A DNA stretch of 64,000 nucleotides, taken from an uncultured Alteromonadaceae bacterium. GTDB taxonomy: Bacteria; Pseudomonadota; Gammaproteobacteria; Enterobacterales; Alteromonadaceae. The notes beneath the pieces are model-generated. The model ran no database searches. It saw nothing but the letters and a program-made list of their open reading frames with translations, and was not told the origin of the DNA. Position numbers and translations under genes: made by a program. How positions within the stretch are numbered: the stretch's first letter is position 1; each line of letters starts with the position of its first letter. This document shows positions 28,256 through 37,438 of the stretch, one piece after another. The DNA lies in contig CANLWS010000002.1 in NCBI GenBank assembly GCA_947494925.1, positions 434,001 through 498,000 of the forward strand. The letters run 5' to 3'.

Positions 28256-28284
28256 AGTGTATTCCAATTGATAATAATTCTCAA
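28256..28284 (-). promoter_or_regulatory. fbpA promoter overlapped by a Fur box
   Basis: On the minus strand TTGAGA (28279-28284) and TACACT (28256-28261) are spaced by 17 bases. The dyad TGATAAT-A-ATTCTCA (28269-28283, plus strand) matches the 7-1-7 Fur consensus with one mismatch and covers the -35 and spacer, as expected for iron repression. Confidence 0.72.
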
Positions 28285-28302
28285 TAACAAATAGAAAGCA
28301 AG

Positions 28303-28746
28303 CTATTGACTTTCGTACATTAGATAGTGCGTTTCATCCATTCCGAGAGATTGGTAGGTGCGTTGTGCTTTTTCATTTTCCTTTTCAACATAAAGCCGAA
28401 AACCACATACGTTATCATCTGTTCGCGCGAGGGATTGAACTTTGCCGTAGAGAGCAGAATAGACTCCCTGACGCCTGAATTCTGGCAATATATACACACT
28501 TTGGACCCACCAGAAATTTGCATTTCTCCAGTCACTCCATTCGTAAGTCACCATCAAACTACCAGCAATCGCGTCCTCCTGCTCTGCTACAAGATAAAAC
28601 CCTCTATGCGGATTATCTAATAAGCCTGCTACACCAGCAGACAACGTATGATTGTCCAGTTGTTTTCCTTCAGTTTCCAGAGCCATCGCCTGGTTAAATT
28701 CAACTATGGCGACCAAATCAGATTGGGTCGCTAAACGTACCTGCAT
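28303..28746 (-). CDS. GNAT family N-acetyltransferase
   Basis: The 147-residue protein has the GNAT fold: an N-terminal VRLATQSD strand, the FWWVQSVYILPEFRRQGVYS motif A with the R-x-x-G acetyl-CoA pyrophosphate loop, and the C-terminal EKENEKAQRTYQSLGM motif B. The acceptor substrate is unknown. It lies between fbpA and the crsR-like gene on the same strand, but with its own spacing. Confidence 0.88.
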   Translation of the reverse strand: MQVRLATQSDLVAIVEFNQAMALETEGKQLDNHTLSAGVAGLLDNPHRGFYLVAEQEDAIAGSLMVTYEWSDWRNANFWWVQSVYILPEFRRQGVYSALYGKVQSLARTDDNVCGFRLYVEKENEKAQRTYQSLGMDETHYLMYESQ

Positions 28747-28771
28747 ATCGTGTTTTCCTAATTATCTGGAG

Positions 28772-30415
28772 TTAAATAGTGAAGCTAACCTTGGCGGTGC
28801 TGCCACCATCGGTGTAGGTAACATTTTGACAAAGTTCTTTAACTAGTAAAATACCTCGACCAAAGCTGTCCGTTTCCTTCGTCTTGCAAAGGTTAGCAAC
28901 ATCGAATCCAGGACCAGAATCCGACACAGTCAATTCCAGTGTTTTGCTATCGGGTTCATAGGATACATGAATTGAAATGTTCCCATCATGCAGTTGAGCC
29001 AATTTTTCCAATCGGGCTTCAAAATATTCGAAGAAGCCGTCGGTGGACTTCTTCATGGCAGAATCAAGCTGTAACAGACCATGATCCAATGCGTTGTTAT
29101 AAAGTTCACTTAAAACTGTCGAGAAATCAGAGCGAATACCTTGCATTCCATTCTGACTGGACACCATGATAATTAATTCATGAATAGGGTCGATCGTTTT
29201 TAGCAGTTCGGCATCCAGATCCACAGTGATATCGAAGGGAACAAGGCAAACAGCATGGTTTGACTTTAAACTATCCAGCGATTGGCATGTATAAGATACG
29301 AGTGTAATGTCATCTAGTTGCTCAGCTGTACCGCGAAATTTATCAATTTTTTGCTCTAAGGCCTGCACATTGATATCGGGTTGTGACGTTATCCACTTCA
29401 CTAAAGCTTCCTCGCCAAGCATCTTTTCCTGCGCGTTGGTCAGTTCCACAACCCCGTCAGAATAGCCCACTAGTCTGTCGCCGAATTCACCTTCAAAATG
29501 TTCAACATCGTCTTCAAATTCATCGGCTTCTAATATACCCAACGCCATATGCATTGACTCAAAACGCTTGCGAATCTGACCATCTGGAGCAACAAGCAAC
29601 ATATCAGGCATACCACCATGCCAAATATTAAACTGGGTACCGGAGTTCCCTATTTCCACAATAACAGAGGCAAAAAACATATCACCGGGCAATAATTTGA
29701 GTAATGTATTATTGATAGTGGATGCCATCTCGGACACTGATATGCCTTTTTCACTCATTGCCTGGAATGCTCTCGTGACCGGAAGAGCACCTATGGCCGA
29801 AGCTAAACCATGACCGGTGAAGTCTCCCATCAAAAAGTAGATGCCGCCCGTGGGACTGGGCTCGATCAGAAATAAGTCGCCATTGAAACTGCTAGCTGGG
29901 GCCAACCGGTAATCGAAAAAATGACTCACAGATTGACTGATTGTCAGTGCGTTTTTAAAAATATGCTCAACAATTGCATGTTCCCGTTCCACTGCATTGC
30001 GATAATAAACCAGCTCCTGATTCTGCTCTGAGGCTTTCTTACTTAGTAGTCGGGTTCTTGCGTGTGCGCGTATTTTTGCAGTGAGGATCATTTTATCGAA
30101 CGGCTTGGAAGCAAAATCGTCTCCTCCAACTTCCAAGCACCGGGCAAGGCTCTCCTGATCATCCAATGCTGTAATAAATATGATGGGCAGATATATATCG
30201 CCTGCCAACTGTTTGAGCTTGGGCGCAACCTCAAAGCCATCCATATCGTCCATGACCACATCCAACAACACCAAATCTGGTTTAATGCGTTCGGCTAACC
30301 GCAGTGCTTCATGACCGGATTCAGCCTCATAACAATCATTGTAGCCGGCCTCTTCGAGCATATGGGAAAGCAAGAACCGATTAAGTGATTCGTCATCGAC
30401 AATTAAAATTCGCAT
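28772..30415 (-). CDS. Receiver-PP2C phosphatase-HATPase regulator, CrsR-like
   Basis: Three domains in 547 residues: a receiver (phospho-acceptor Asp52 in LLDVVMDDMDG, Lys104), a SpoIIE/RsbU-type PP2C phosphatase (Asp180 in NGDLFL, Asp198 in GDFTGHGLASA, and VGYSDGV), and a C-terminal RsbW-like HATPase (ELYNNALDHG, DSGPGFD, FGRGILLVKEL). All catalytic residues appear intact. This fusion, next to a STAS antagonist, matches Shewanella CrsR, whose kinase domain binds sigma S and is countered by CrsA. Here it overlaps no neighbour and lies 16 bases after the STAS gene. Control of sigma S in this organism is inference from the family. Confidence 0.85.
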   Translation of the reverse strand: MRILIVDDESLNRFLLSHMLEEAGYNDCYEAESGHEALRLAERIKPDLVLLDVVMDDMDGFEVAPKLKQLAGDIYLPIIFITALDDQESLARCLEVGGDDFASKPFDKMILTAKIRAHARTRLLSKKASEQNQELVYYRNAVEREHAIVEHIFKNALTISQSVSHFFDYRLAPASSFNGDLFLIEPSPTGGIYFLMGDFTGHGLASAIGALPVTRAFQAMSEKGISVSEMASTINNTLLKLLPGDMFFASVIVEIGNSGTQFNIWHGGMPDMLLVAPDGQIRKRFESMHMALGILEADEFEDDVEHFEGEFGDRLVGYSDGVVELTNAQEKMLGEEALVKWITSQPDINVQALEQKIDKFRGTAEQLDDITLVSYTCQSLDSLKSNHAVCLVPFDITVDLDAELLKTIDPIHELIIMVSSQNGMQGIRSDFSTVLSELYNNALDHGLLQLDSAMKKSTDGFFEYFEARLEKLAQLHDGNISIHVSYEPDSKTLELTVSDSGPGFDVANLCKTKETDSFGRGILLVKELCQNVTYTDGGSTAKVSFTI

Positions 30416-30431
30416 GATTTAATGCGTAACT

Positions 30432-30737
30432 TCAGGAGATATCAAACTTCTTATCGAATCGCGAGATTTTGAGAATTTTTGCCACCTGCGGGCGACAGTT
30501 ACAGATACTAAAACTAGATACCGTAGAAGACATACTCTTCTGCATATTCAGCAGCATGCCAAGTGCGGAGCTATCCATATATTCTGTTTTGGACAGGTCA
30601 ATATTGATCGATGTAACCTCACCACTATCAGAACCGTAAGCCATGCGGAAATCCTGAACTTTGCCAAAATCAAACTTTTCATCCATAAAAATGGTAAGTG
30701 TTTTTCCGTCAGCAGATAACTCTTTTTCCAAACTCAT
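30432..30737 (-). CDS. STAS anti-sigma factor antagonist, CrsA-like
   Basis: This 101-residue STAS protein starts at an ATG with GGAGAG four bases upstream. The conserved phosphorylation site is in MDSSALGMLL (Asp55, Ser56/Ser57). In partner-switching systems the unphosphorylated antagonist binds the kinase/anti-sigma protein and frees the sigma factor; the PP2C domain of the adjacent fused regulator would dephosphorylate it. The two genes probably form an operon with this one first. The matching pair in Shewanella is CrsA-CrsR. Confidence 0.87.
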   Translation of the reverse strand: MSLEKELSADGKTLTIFMDEKFDFGKVQDFRMAYGSDSGEVTSINIDLSKTEYMDSSALGMLLNMQKSMSSTVSSFSICNCRPQVAKILKISRFDKKFDIS

Positions 30738-30885
30738 AATTCTCTCCGTTTCGCCTACCAAAACAACAGCATAGTTATACTTTGGCATAGGTAAAAAATT
30801 TCGCAACAGATTTGTTGTTTTATCCAAGGTAAAAATTTATATACAATGAAAATCAGTCCAAATTAATTTATACAGTTGATATTAC

Positions 30886-31206
30886 GTGAGCAATAGTAAT
30901 CTGGTTTACAGCACAGAAACAGGCCGAATCAATCAAGCTTCGCAAAAACAAAGTGCTCCAAAAAGCGATGGGATCGTCAGGATCCGTCGCGAGACTAAAG
31001 GTCGCAAAGGTAAAGGTGTCACCATAGTTGATGGCTTAGGTCTTGAAGCGCCAGAACTTAAAAAATTGTGTACTAGCCTGAAAAAAATCTGCGGCACAGG
31101 TGGCGCAGTGAAGGATTATGTTATAGAAATACAAGGCGATAACCGAGAAAAAATCAAAGCGGTATTGGAAAAGCAAGGCTTTACAGTCAAATTGGCTGGC
31201 GGTTAA
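30886..31206 (+). CDS. yciH: SUI1/YciH family translation initiation factor homologue
   Basis: The 106-residue protein has a disordered basic N-terminus and the SUI1 domain: VRIRRETKGRKGKGVTIVDGL, then LKKLCTSLKKICGTGGAVKD and IEIQGDNREKIKAVLEKQGF. These are the eIF1-like signature segments of bacterial YciH. YciH is a non-essential factor that can destabilise aberrant initiation complexes. Start is the GTG at 30886, 14 bases downstream of TATACAG; the ribosome site is weak. It is divergent from the STAS gene and 31 bases upstream of a response regulator gene on the same strand. Confidence 0.9.
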   Translation: MSNSNLVYSTETGRINQASQKQSAPKSDGIVRIRRETKGRKGKGVTIVDGLGLEAPELKKLCTSLKKICGTGGAVKDYVIEIQGDNREKIKAVLEKQGFTVKLAGG

Positions 31207-31237
31207 TTCACTCAACTAACATGCAATAGGTTTCCGA

Positions 31238-32038
31238 ATGGATAATATTTCTCTCTCAGACATCAACATTTTATTAGTTGAGCCGTCAGATACCCAACGA
31301 AAGATCATATCATCTCTTTTGATAAAAGAAGATGTTGGCGAAATAGATGCAGTTTCCACAGTAGCAGAGGCGAAAAGCGCGTTGCGCTCCCATGGCAGTG
31401 ACGTTGTGGTCAGTGCCATGTACTTCGAGGACGGTACGGGTCTGGATCTGTTAAAGTCAATTAAGGATTCGGAAGAAACAGCATCCATTCCCTTTATGCT
31501 GGTATCCAGTGAAAATAAGGTCTCTAAACTCGAAGAATTTAAGCAGGCAGGTGTAGCGGCAATTTTGCCAAAACCTTTCAAGCCTGTGTATTTATCACGG
31601 GCCCTGCGTGCGTCGCTGGATCTTATCAATTCAGAAGAGTTAAACCTCGATTTATTTGATGTGCATGAAGTGCGGGTATTGCTGGTTGATGACAGCAGAC
31701 TAGCCAGAAATCATATTAGAAGAGTACTGGAAGGCATGGGGTTGAAAAAGATCCAGGAAGCCGAAAATGGCGCCATGGCGCTGACGTTAATCAAAGACAA
31801 TACTTATGATCTGGTTGTAACGGATTACAACATGCCAGAAATGGACGGTCGAGAACTGTCTGAGTTCATCCGATTTAATCCTGAGACCGCGCACGTCCCT
31901 ATTATCATGGTGACATCGGAATCCACTGAAAGTCTGCACATGGCAAACATTCAACAAACTGGGGTAAATGCCCTGTGTGACAAACCGTTCGAAGCTAGTG
32001 AAGTAAGGAAGATGCTTGCCTCTTTGCTGAGCGAGTAA
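31238..32038 (+). CDS. Double-receiver response regulator, first receiver degenerate
   Basis: Two receiver domains in tandem make up all 266 residues; there is no output domain. In the first (about 1-130) the acidic pocket reads LVEPSD and the phospho-acceptor position holds serine (VVVSAMYF, Ser59), so it should not be phosphorylated. It keeps the LPKPF lysine. The second (about 145-266) is complete: LVDDS, Asp196 in VVTDYNMPEMDG, MVTSES and CDKPF. Output is therefore by protein contact, as in CheY-type proteins. It sits beside the partner-switching genes, which makes a link to that system possible but unproven. Confidence 0.88.
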   Translation: MDNISLSDINILLVEPSDTQRKIISSLLIKEDVGEIDAVSTVAEAKSALRSHGSDVVVSAMYFEDGTGLDLLKSIKDSEETASIPFMLVSSENKVSKLEEFKQAGVAAILPKPFKPVYLSRALRASLDLINSEELNLDLFDVHEVRVLLVDDSRLARNHIRRVLEGMGLKKIQEAENGAMALTLIKDNTYDLVVTDYNMPEMDGRELSEFIRFNPETAHVPIIMVTSESTESLHMANIQQTGVNALCDKPFEASEVRKMLASLLSE

Positions 32039-32153
32039 GACCCAGGAGCTATCACGACTTGTAACATTGTAGATTCGTCGCGTTTGAATACTTTTTGTCT
32101 CTGATCCGCTCTATTTAAGTTAATGAAATTGAGTGTTAGAGAAAGGAACAAAG

Positions 32154-33509
32154 ATGCGAGAGATAGTAGTATGCTGGATAATATGTCTTGTTTTAGTCGG
32201 ACTACCCAGCCAGGCCCAGGACACTTACAAAGTTATATTGGATGATAAACAAGGCCTGATTTCTGTTCGGGCCTGTTTCGCTGATATTCCCCCTTCTTAC
32301 TTAAGCACCGGCAGAAGGTCCAGCAGCGAATACCTCATTCCTGAGGTAAAAAAGCGCATCAGAATGTCCCGAAATGGCACCCGAATGTATTTGGCAGATA
32401 AATGCATTGCCTATCAGGTCGACCTGAATCTGGCAATACCTGATCGTCAGGCCAGGAACCGTGGAAACCATTGGTTAGTTAACAACAGAGCTTGGCTTTG
32501 GCGCCCTGCAACGCCGCAGGACTTGAGACTAGAGTTTTACGATAAAAATAACCAGCTCACTAATGTGTCTGTCCCATGGCCAGAACAAAACGGCGGATAT
32601 GTGGCGGGAAATACCCCTCTTGGGTGGACCAGCAGAATGTTGTTTGGTGGGGTTGAGGTCAGCCCTCTGGCACTCGGAGGCATCCATCTTAATTTGGCAC
32701 AAACAACAGATATTCCCGATAGGAAGCGCGCTGAAATACGGGACTGGGTCCTCGAAGCGGCAGGTTCTGTTGCCATGATTACCGGGCAGTTTCCAGTCGA
32801 TCAGGCTCAAATTCTTGTGATTCCGATTGGTAAAAGAAAAGAAGCCGTGCCATGGGCTGAAGTTCAGCGGGCGGGAAGACCTGCAGTTCATTTGTTTATT
32901 GACCCAAACCGCCCGATATCTGAATTCAAAGCAGATTGGACGGCAGTACATGAACTAAGCCATTTACTTGTACCGCTAATAGAATACAACGACCGATGGT
33001 TGTCTGAAGGCCTCGCCAGTTATTACCAAAATGTCGCTAAAGCGCGAGCGGGACTATTGACTGGCGAACAAGCATGGCAAAAACTTCAGGCAGGATTTGC
33101 CAAGGGCCGTCGCGCCTACGGAGGCAGTTTGCGCGAAAGCAAGCGAACCAAACATGTGTATTGGGGAGGCGCGGCAATTTATCTGTTGGCAGATGTGCGG
33201 TTGAGGGATTTACCAAATCCACAATCGCTGGATTTGGTTTTAGCCAAGTTGCAAGCATGTTGTTTACCCAGTGACAAAATGTGGAGCGCGAATGATCTCA
33301 TGAAAAAGCTCGATGAATTAAGTCAGACAGATATTTTTAGTCGGTTGCTGGCAAATGAGGCTGTCGCCCCTCAATTTCCCATATCCAGATCAGATGAACA
33401 GAATAAAAACACAGCTATTGCCCGTCACCTGGACGCAGTTTTCAAGCTTGAAACTGATGCACGGTTAGCCCGGCAGCATCCTTCAACCTCGGGCCAATCT
33501 GCACAATAG
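32154..33509 (+). CDS. Exported gluzincin-like HExxH protein
   Basis: The 451-residue protein starts at an ATG with AAAGGA seven bases upstream and a signal peptide ending SQAQ (about residue 22). At residues 266-270 is HELSH, followed 15 residues later by a glutamate in WLSEGLASYYQ. HExxH plus a downstream glutamate before an aromatic helix is the zinc site of gluzincin peptidases (M1 or peptidase-MA-like). The N-terminal half is beta-rich and unrecognised. It ends just before the pheL/pheA region. Zinc binding is strongly suggested; proteolysis is inferred and no substrate is known. Confidence 0.78.
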   Translation: MREIVVCWIICLVLVGLPSQAQDTYKVILDDKQGLISVRACFADIPPSYLSTGRRSSSEYLIPEVKKRIRMSRNGTRMYLADKCIAYQVDLNLAIPDRQARNRGNHWLVNNRAWLWRPATPQDLRLEFYDKNNQLTNVSVPWPEQNGGYVAGNTPLGWTSRMLFGGVEVSPLALGGIHLNLAQTTDIPDRKRAEIRDWVLEAAGSVAMITGQFPVDQAQILVIPIGKRKEAVPWAEVQRAGRPAVHLFIDPNRPISEFKADWTAVHELSHLLVPLIEYNDRWLSEGLASYYQNVAKARAGLLTGEQAWQKLQAGFAKGRRAYGGSLRESKRTKHVYWGGAAIYLLADVRLRDLPNPQSLDLVLAKLQACCLPSDKMWSANDLMKKLDELSQTDIFSRLLANEAVAPQFPISRSDEQNKNTAIARHLDAVFKLETDARLARQHPSTSGQSAQ

Positions 33510-33563
33510 CTGTCAGCAAAAGTGAAATGGTGAACTAAATTTGGCAATAACCTCAACAAAAGA

Positions 33564-33592
33564 TTGACAACGAAGGCTCGAGTTAATAAATT
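33564..33592 (+). promoter_or_regulatory. pheL-pheA promoter
   Basis: TTGACA (33564-33569) is followed at 17 bases by TAAATT (33587-33592). The predicted transcription start (about 33598-33600) coincides with the ATG of the leader peptide, so the leader may be translated from a leaderless or nearly leaderless 5' end. Confidence 0.55.
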
Positions 33593-33598
33593 CGGGCT

Positions 33599-33649
33599 AT
33601 GACTAGATTTTTATGCGTACTCTTTTTTAGCTTTTTTACTTCTTCCTGA
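33599..33649 (+). CDS. pheL: pheA leader peptide PheL
   Basis: A 16-codon frame, MTRFLCVLFFSFFTSS, with five phenylalanine codons (two Phe-Phe pairs), all TTT. It lies directly before an attenuator and pheA. When charged tRNA-Phe is scarce the ribosome stalls on the Phe codons. GGGAGGC (33651-33657), just after the leader stop, can then pair with GCCTCCC (33687-33693) and prevent the terminator. This is the classic phenylalanine attenuation arrangement. There is almost no untranslated leader before the ATG and no ribosome site. Confidence 0.85.
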   Translation: MTRFLCVLFFSFFTSS

Positions 33650-33683
33650 AGGGAGGCGACTGCGCGCATTAGCAAGATTTCGC

Positions 33684-33711
33684 AAAGCCTCCCAAATTGG
33701 GAGGCTTTTTC
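33684..33711 (+). terminator. pheA attenuator terminator
   Basis: GCCTCCC (33687-33693) pairs with GGGAGGC (33699-33705), extended by AA/TT on both sides, followed by TTTTT. The alternative partner GGGAGGC at 33651-33657 forms the antiterminator. Confidence 0.88.
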
Positions 33712-33737
33712 GTTTTACAGACCATAAAGTGGATTAC

Positions 33738-34919
33738 ATGTCAGTACAGGAACTTGAACAACTTCGGGTCCAAATCACCGATTTGGATAGTCAGCTGCTT
33801 AAATTATTGGCGTCTCGCCAGCAATGCACCAATCAGGTAGCCGAGACTAAAATCCGCCATCATATCCCTGTGAGGGACCACCAAAGAGAAGAACAATTAT
33901 TAGTAAGACTGATTAAGCAGGGCAAAGAATACGGACTTGATGCTCACTATGTCACTCAATTGTTTCACGTTATCATCGAGGATTCTGTTCTAAATCAGCA
34001 AGCACTGTTAGCAGAGCGCGCGAACCCGGGCTCCAGCCTACCCTTGAATCGCGTGGCATTTTTAGGCGATAAAGGTTCCTACAGTTATCTGGCGACTCAG
34101 AAGTATTTCTCTCGCCGACCGGGAGAACTAATGGAAATTGGTTGTCAGAGTTTCGGTGAAATAATCAAAAAAGTGGAAACTAACGAAGCTGACTACGCCG
34201 TTTTACCCATTGAAAATACCTCTTCAGGCAGTATCAACGAAGTTTACGACCAGCTACAGCACACACGGCTTTCGATTATCGGTGAACTAACCCACCCGAT
34301 CAAACACGCTATGTTGGTTGCGATGGACACTGATATCAGCAAAATTAAAACCTTGTATGCGCATCCTCAGGTATTTGCTCAGTGCAGCCACTTCCTCGCG
34401 GAATTAGGTAATGTGGAAGTCAAACCTTGTGATAGTACCTCAGCAGCTATGATAAAGGTTAATGAACTGGCGTCAGACAGTGTCGCTGCGATTGGTAGCG
34501 AAGCCGGTGGAGGTTTATACGGCCTGAAAGCGATCAAATCCAACCTGGCCAATCAAAAAGAAAATCATAGTCGTTTTATTGTTGTCGCACGCAGTGCGGT
34601 TAAGGTACCACTGCAGGTTCCCGCCAAAACAACCCTGGTGATGTCAACAGTTCAGAAACCGGGCGCCTTGGTTGAAGCCCTTTTGGTGTTGCGCGAAAAC
34701 AACATTAATATGAGCAAACTGGAATCCCGCCCTATTACGGGCAATCCATGGGAAGAAATGTTTTACATTGATGTGGAGGGGAATACTCAAGATGGGCCCA
34801 TGCAGCAAGCGTTGGAAGAACTCAAAGCAACAACTCGCTACTTCAAAGTATTAGGTTGTTATCCAAGTGAGGAAATCAGTCCTACCAAAGTGGCTGCCGT
34901 GAATGCGTTGGCAGATTAG
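33738..34919 (+). CDS. pheA: Bifunctional chorismate mutase/prephenate dehydratase PheA
   Basis: The P-protein (393 residues from the ATG at 33738) converts chorismate to phenylpyruvate for phenylalanine synthesis. Residues 1-90 are the AroQ chorismate mutase (LEQLRVQITDLDSQLLKLLASRQ), about 100-285 the dehydratase (AFLGDKGSYSYLATQKYF, LPIENTSSGSINEVYD), and the end an ACT domain with GALVEALL and ESRP, the phenylalanine feedback site. It is controlled by the upstream leader and attenuator. A GTG nine bases upstream is a less likely start. Confidence 0.97.
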   Translation: MSVQELEQLRVQITDLDSQLLKLLASRQQCTNQVAETKIRHHIPVRDHQREEQLLVRLIKQGKEYGLDAHYVTQLFHVIIEDSVLNQQALLAERANPGSSLPLNRVAFLGDKGSYSYLATQKYFSRRPGELMEIGCQSFGEIIKKVETNEADYAVLPIENTSSGSINEVYDQLQHTRLSIIGELTHPIKHAMLVAMDTDISKIKTLYAHPQVFAQCSHFLAELGNVEVKPCDSTSAAMIKVNELASDSVAAIGSEAGGGLYGLKAIKSNLANQKENHSRFIVVARSAVKVPLQVPAKTTLVMSTVQKPGALVEALLVLRENNINMSKLESRPITGNPWEEMFYIDVEGNTQDGPMQQALEELKATTRYFKVLGCYPSEEISPTKVAAVNALAD

Positions 34920-34947
34920 TACCAAACATTAATGATATAAAAACAAA

Positions 34948-34972
34948 AAAGCGACCTATATCGGTCGCTTTC
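34948..34972. terminator. Bidirectional terminator between pheA and the chemoreceptor gene
   Basis: AAAGCGACC-TATATC-GGTCGCTTT, a nine-pair stem with A-rich and T-rich flanks, separates two convergent genes. Confidence 0.82.
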
Positions 34973-34989
34973 AATACACTTTACAAAGC

Positions 34990-37311
34990 TTACACTTTAA
35001 AACGTGCTACCAGTTCCTGAGTATGTGCAGCAATTCTTGATAATTCATCAGCGGATTTACTAGATTGTTCGGCACCTTGCTGAACGTCATGAGCCATATT
35101 ATTGATGTTTGATACATTCTCGGCCACCGAATCAGAAGTGGCATTCTGTTCGGTAGTAGCCGTGGCTACTGTATCAGTCAATTCCAACACTGATTTGAGA
35201 TTGTTAGATAGTTCGTCCATCGCAACGGTCACCAAATCAACCAAATGTATGCCGCCATCCGCAGCTGCGGCGGCGCGTTCCATTCGCTCAACTGACTTAT
35301 CTGAAGACTGGATCATCCCTTCTACCAGCTTGGATATTTCCACTGTGCTTTCCTGCGACCGAGTAGCCAAAGCCCTAACCTCGTCAGCCACAACAGAGAA
35401 ACCTCTGCCGGCCTCTCCTGCCCTGGCCGCTTCTATCGCAGCATTAAGTGCAAGCAGGTTAGTTTGATCAGCGATGCTGGTTATCACACTCAACACGCTG
35501 GTGATTTGACTAACTTCATTCTTCAGGCTGGTAATCACTTCACTGGAATCATTAATAAGTTGGACCAACAACTTAATGTTCTTGGCAGCCATATCTGCCC
35601 TTTCCATGTTTTCTTTGAGGCTACTTTGAGCTTCAAGACTCTGATTGCTGGTATCTATGGTAGACCGGGAAACATCTGAAATGGATGCTGCCAGTTCTTC
35701 CATTGCAGTTGCTACCATGGCGGTTTGATCTCTTTGTTGCGCCGTTACAGACTCACTTTGAGAAGTAATAGTGCTCAATTGTTGAGAGGCAGAAGCCAGA
35801 GAATCTGCATCCTCTTTCACCACCGCAATAATATCGCGAATCTGTCCTATAAAGGTGTTGAAGTAATTGGATATACGATCGATTTCTGGGATCCCTGACT
35901 CATCCAGACGTATGGTTAAATCGCCTTCTCCAACCGTCAGTTCCTTACAGGTATCGCCGAGCTTATTGAGCGGTTTAATCAAACGATTTGCAAACCACAT
36001 TGCCACAACAACAGCCACACCGATGAGAATTACAGTCTCTAAAATGGCTGAGGTAACAAGGTTATTTCTGAGTTCGACAGCTGGGCGCAAAGCCTCTTCC
36101 ACATCCACCTCAGCAATCAGTGCATAGGTATTGGTTCCGATTTCTAAAGGAGAATAAACGGAGAATACTTCTACATCTCGATAATCTTTAACAATTTGGA
36201 ATCCAAATTCTCCCCGCAAAGCTTTTTGGGCTGAAGAAGATTCAACTTTCTGGATCCCAACGGACGTTTCTTTGGCTGCAATTTCTTTGGCATCGGCAGG
36301 ATATTTTGCACTGATAGCTTTCAGGTAATTTTTCCTGTCTTCCACGAAGAAGCGGCTTTCATTCATCAACACACCGGTTTTATTAACCAGGTAGGTTTCA
36401 CCGGATTCACCAAACCCTTTATCTTTCCATTTAGAATTATGGGTGGCGATAGTATTAATAATAGCGGTAGGGATCTGGAAAATCAGCACTGCAATTGCAC
36501 GACCATTGTCATAAATTGGTGTGGAAATAAACCCGGCTAACGCGTCATATGAAGGGCGATATTTTTTAAATTCACTGAAAAATACTTCATCTTCCCCACT
36601 GGCATTTGCAGCAAGTTTGAAAGCTTCACCTATGCCAGATTGAGCATAAGGACCCGTGGAGATACTGGTGGCATAATCAAGCTCTTTAAATACGCTGTAA
36701 ACGATATTCCCGGTGTTGATATCAGCAATAAAAATGTCGTAATACTCGAACTCCTGCAAAAATGCTCTGAAGGTAGGGTGGAACTTTTCGTGAGCTCGGG
36801 CATAGGCAGTATTATTAGCAGGTTTATCTAGTCCATCTTTACCTCCAAGTGGATAAGATGAGCCGGCAATAAAATCATATTGAAGTGCTAGCGCATTATC
36901 GTTTAACCCGCTCATCAGGTTGACCGCATTATTAATAGGTTGCGGATTACTGGCGGCATACTGGTTAGTGAAATCAGTTGAGTAATACGACTCCAGCTGA
37001 CTTATCTGTCCGCCTGAAACATCACCTCGTTGCTGCGTGTAATTATTGTACGCGGGGATAAATGTGCGTGCGGCTTCAACCATGCTCAGAGAGTAGGATT
37101 TAGCACGGATTTGCGATTCGATGAACGTGAAATACTCGTCCAGCGCTTCTTTAGTTTGCACATCCTGGCTGAGTAACCGCGCTTCAACAGCATCAGTCAA
37201 GGCGTCATTCGCATTATTGACAGCGATGTTTACTGAAACGATCCCCATCAGGAGAACACATGCTACAACCAGCGAAATTATTGCCAGTAACAGTCGAGTT
37301 TTTAACGTCAT
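34990..37311 (-). CDS. Methyl-accepting chemotaxis protein
   Basis: The 773-residue receptor has an N-terminal membrane helix (about 8-30), a large periplasmic sensor of dCache type (about 35-410), a second membrane helix (about 415-437), a HAMP domain and the cytoplasmic signalling hairpin with the conserved tip [23 protein letters not shown] followed by [15 protein letters not shown]. The ligand cannot be read from sequence. There is no C-terminal NWETF-type pentapeptide. It lies between pheA and tyrA without an obvious functional link. Confidence 0.94.
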   Translation of the reverse strand: MTLKTRLLLAIISLVVACVLLMGIVSVNIAVNNANDALTDAVEARLLSQDVQTKEALDEYFTFIESQIRAKSYSLSMVEAARTFIPAYNNYTQQRGDVSGGQISQLESYYSTDFTNQYAASNPQPINNAVNLMSGLNDNALALQYDFIAGSSYPLGGKDGLDKPANNTAYARAHEKFHPTFRAFLQEFEYYDIFIADINTGNIVYSVFKELDYATSISTGPYAQSGIGEAFKLAANASGEDEVFFSEFKKYRPSYDALAGFISTPIYDNGRAIAVLIFQIPTAIINTIATHNSKWKDKGFGESGETYLVNKTGVLMNESRFFVEDRKNYLKAISAKYPADAKEIAAKETSVGIQKVESSSAQKALRGEFGFQIVKDYRDVEVFSVYSPLEIGTNTYALIAEVDVEEALRPAVELRNNLVTSAILETVILIGVAVVVAMWFANRLIKPLNKLGDTCKELTVGEGDLTIRLDESGIPEIDRISNYFNTFIGQIRDIIAVVKEDADSLASASQQLSTITSQSESVTAQQRDQTAMVATAMEELAASISDVSRSTIDTSNQSLEAQSSLKENMERADMAAKNIKLLVQLINDSSEVITSLKNEVSQITSVLSVITSIADQTNLLALNAAIEAARAGEAGRGFSVVADEVRALATRSQESTVEISKLVEGMIQSSDKSVERMERAAAAADGGIHLVDLVTVAMDELSNNLKSVLELTDTVATATTEQNATSDSVAENVSNINNMAHDVQQGAEQSSKSADELSRIAAHTQELVARFKV

Positions 37312-37438
37312 GCAAACTTTCCTTGAAGTGATTGTTTTTGCAGTACTTAATTTAGACTAAAGTCCACACAATTCAATTGAAAACCTAAAAATTAAGACTT
37401 TTTTTCTAACATAGTAACTTACTGATTTAACTGATTAT

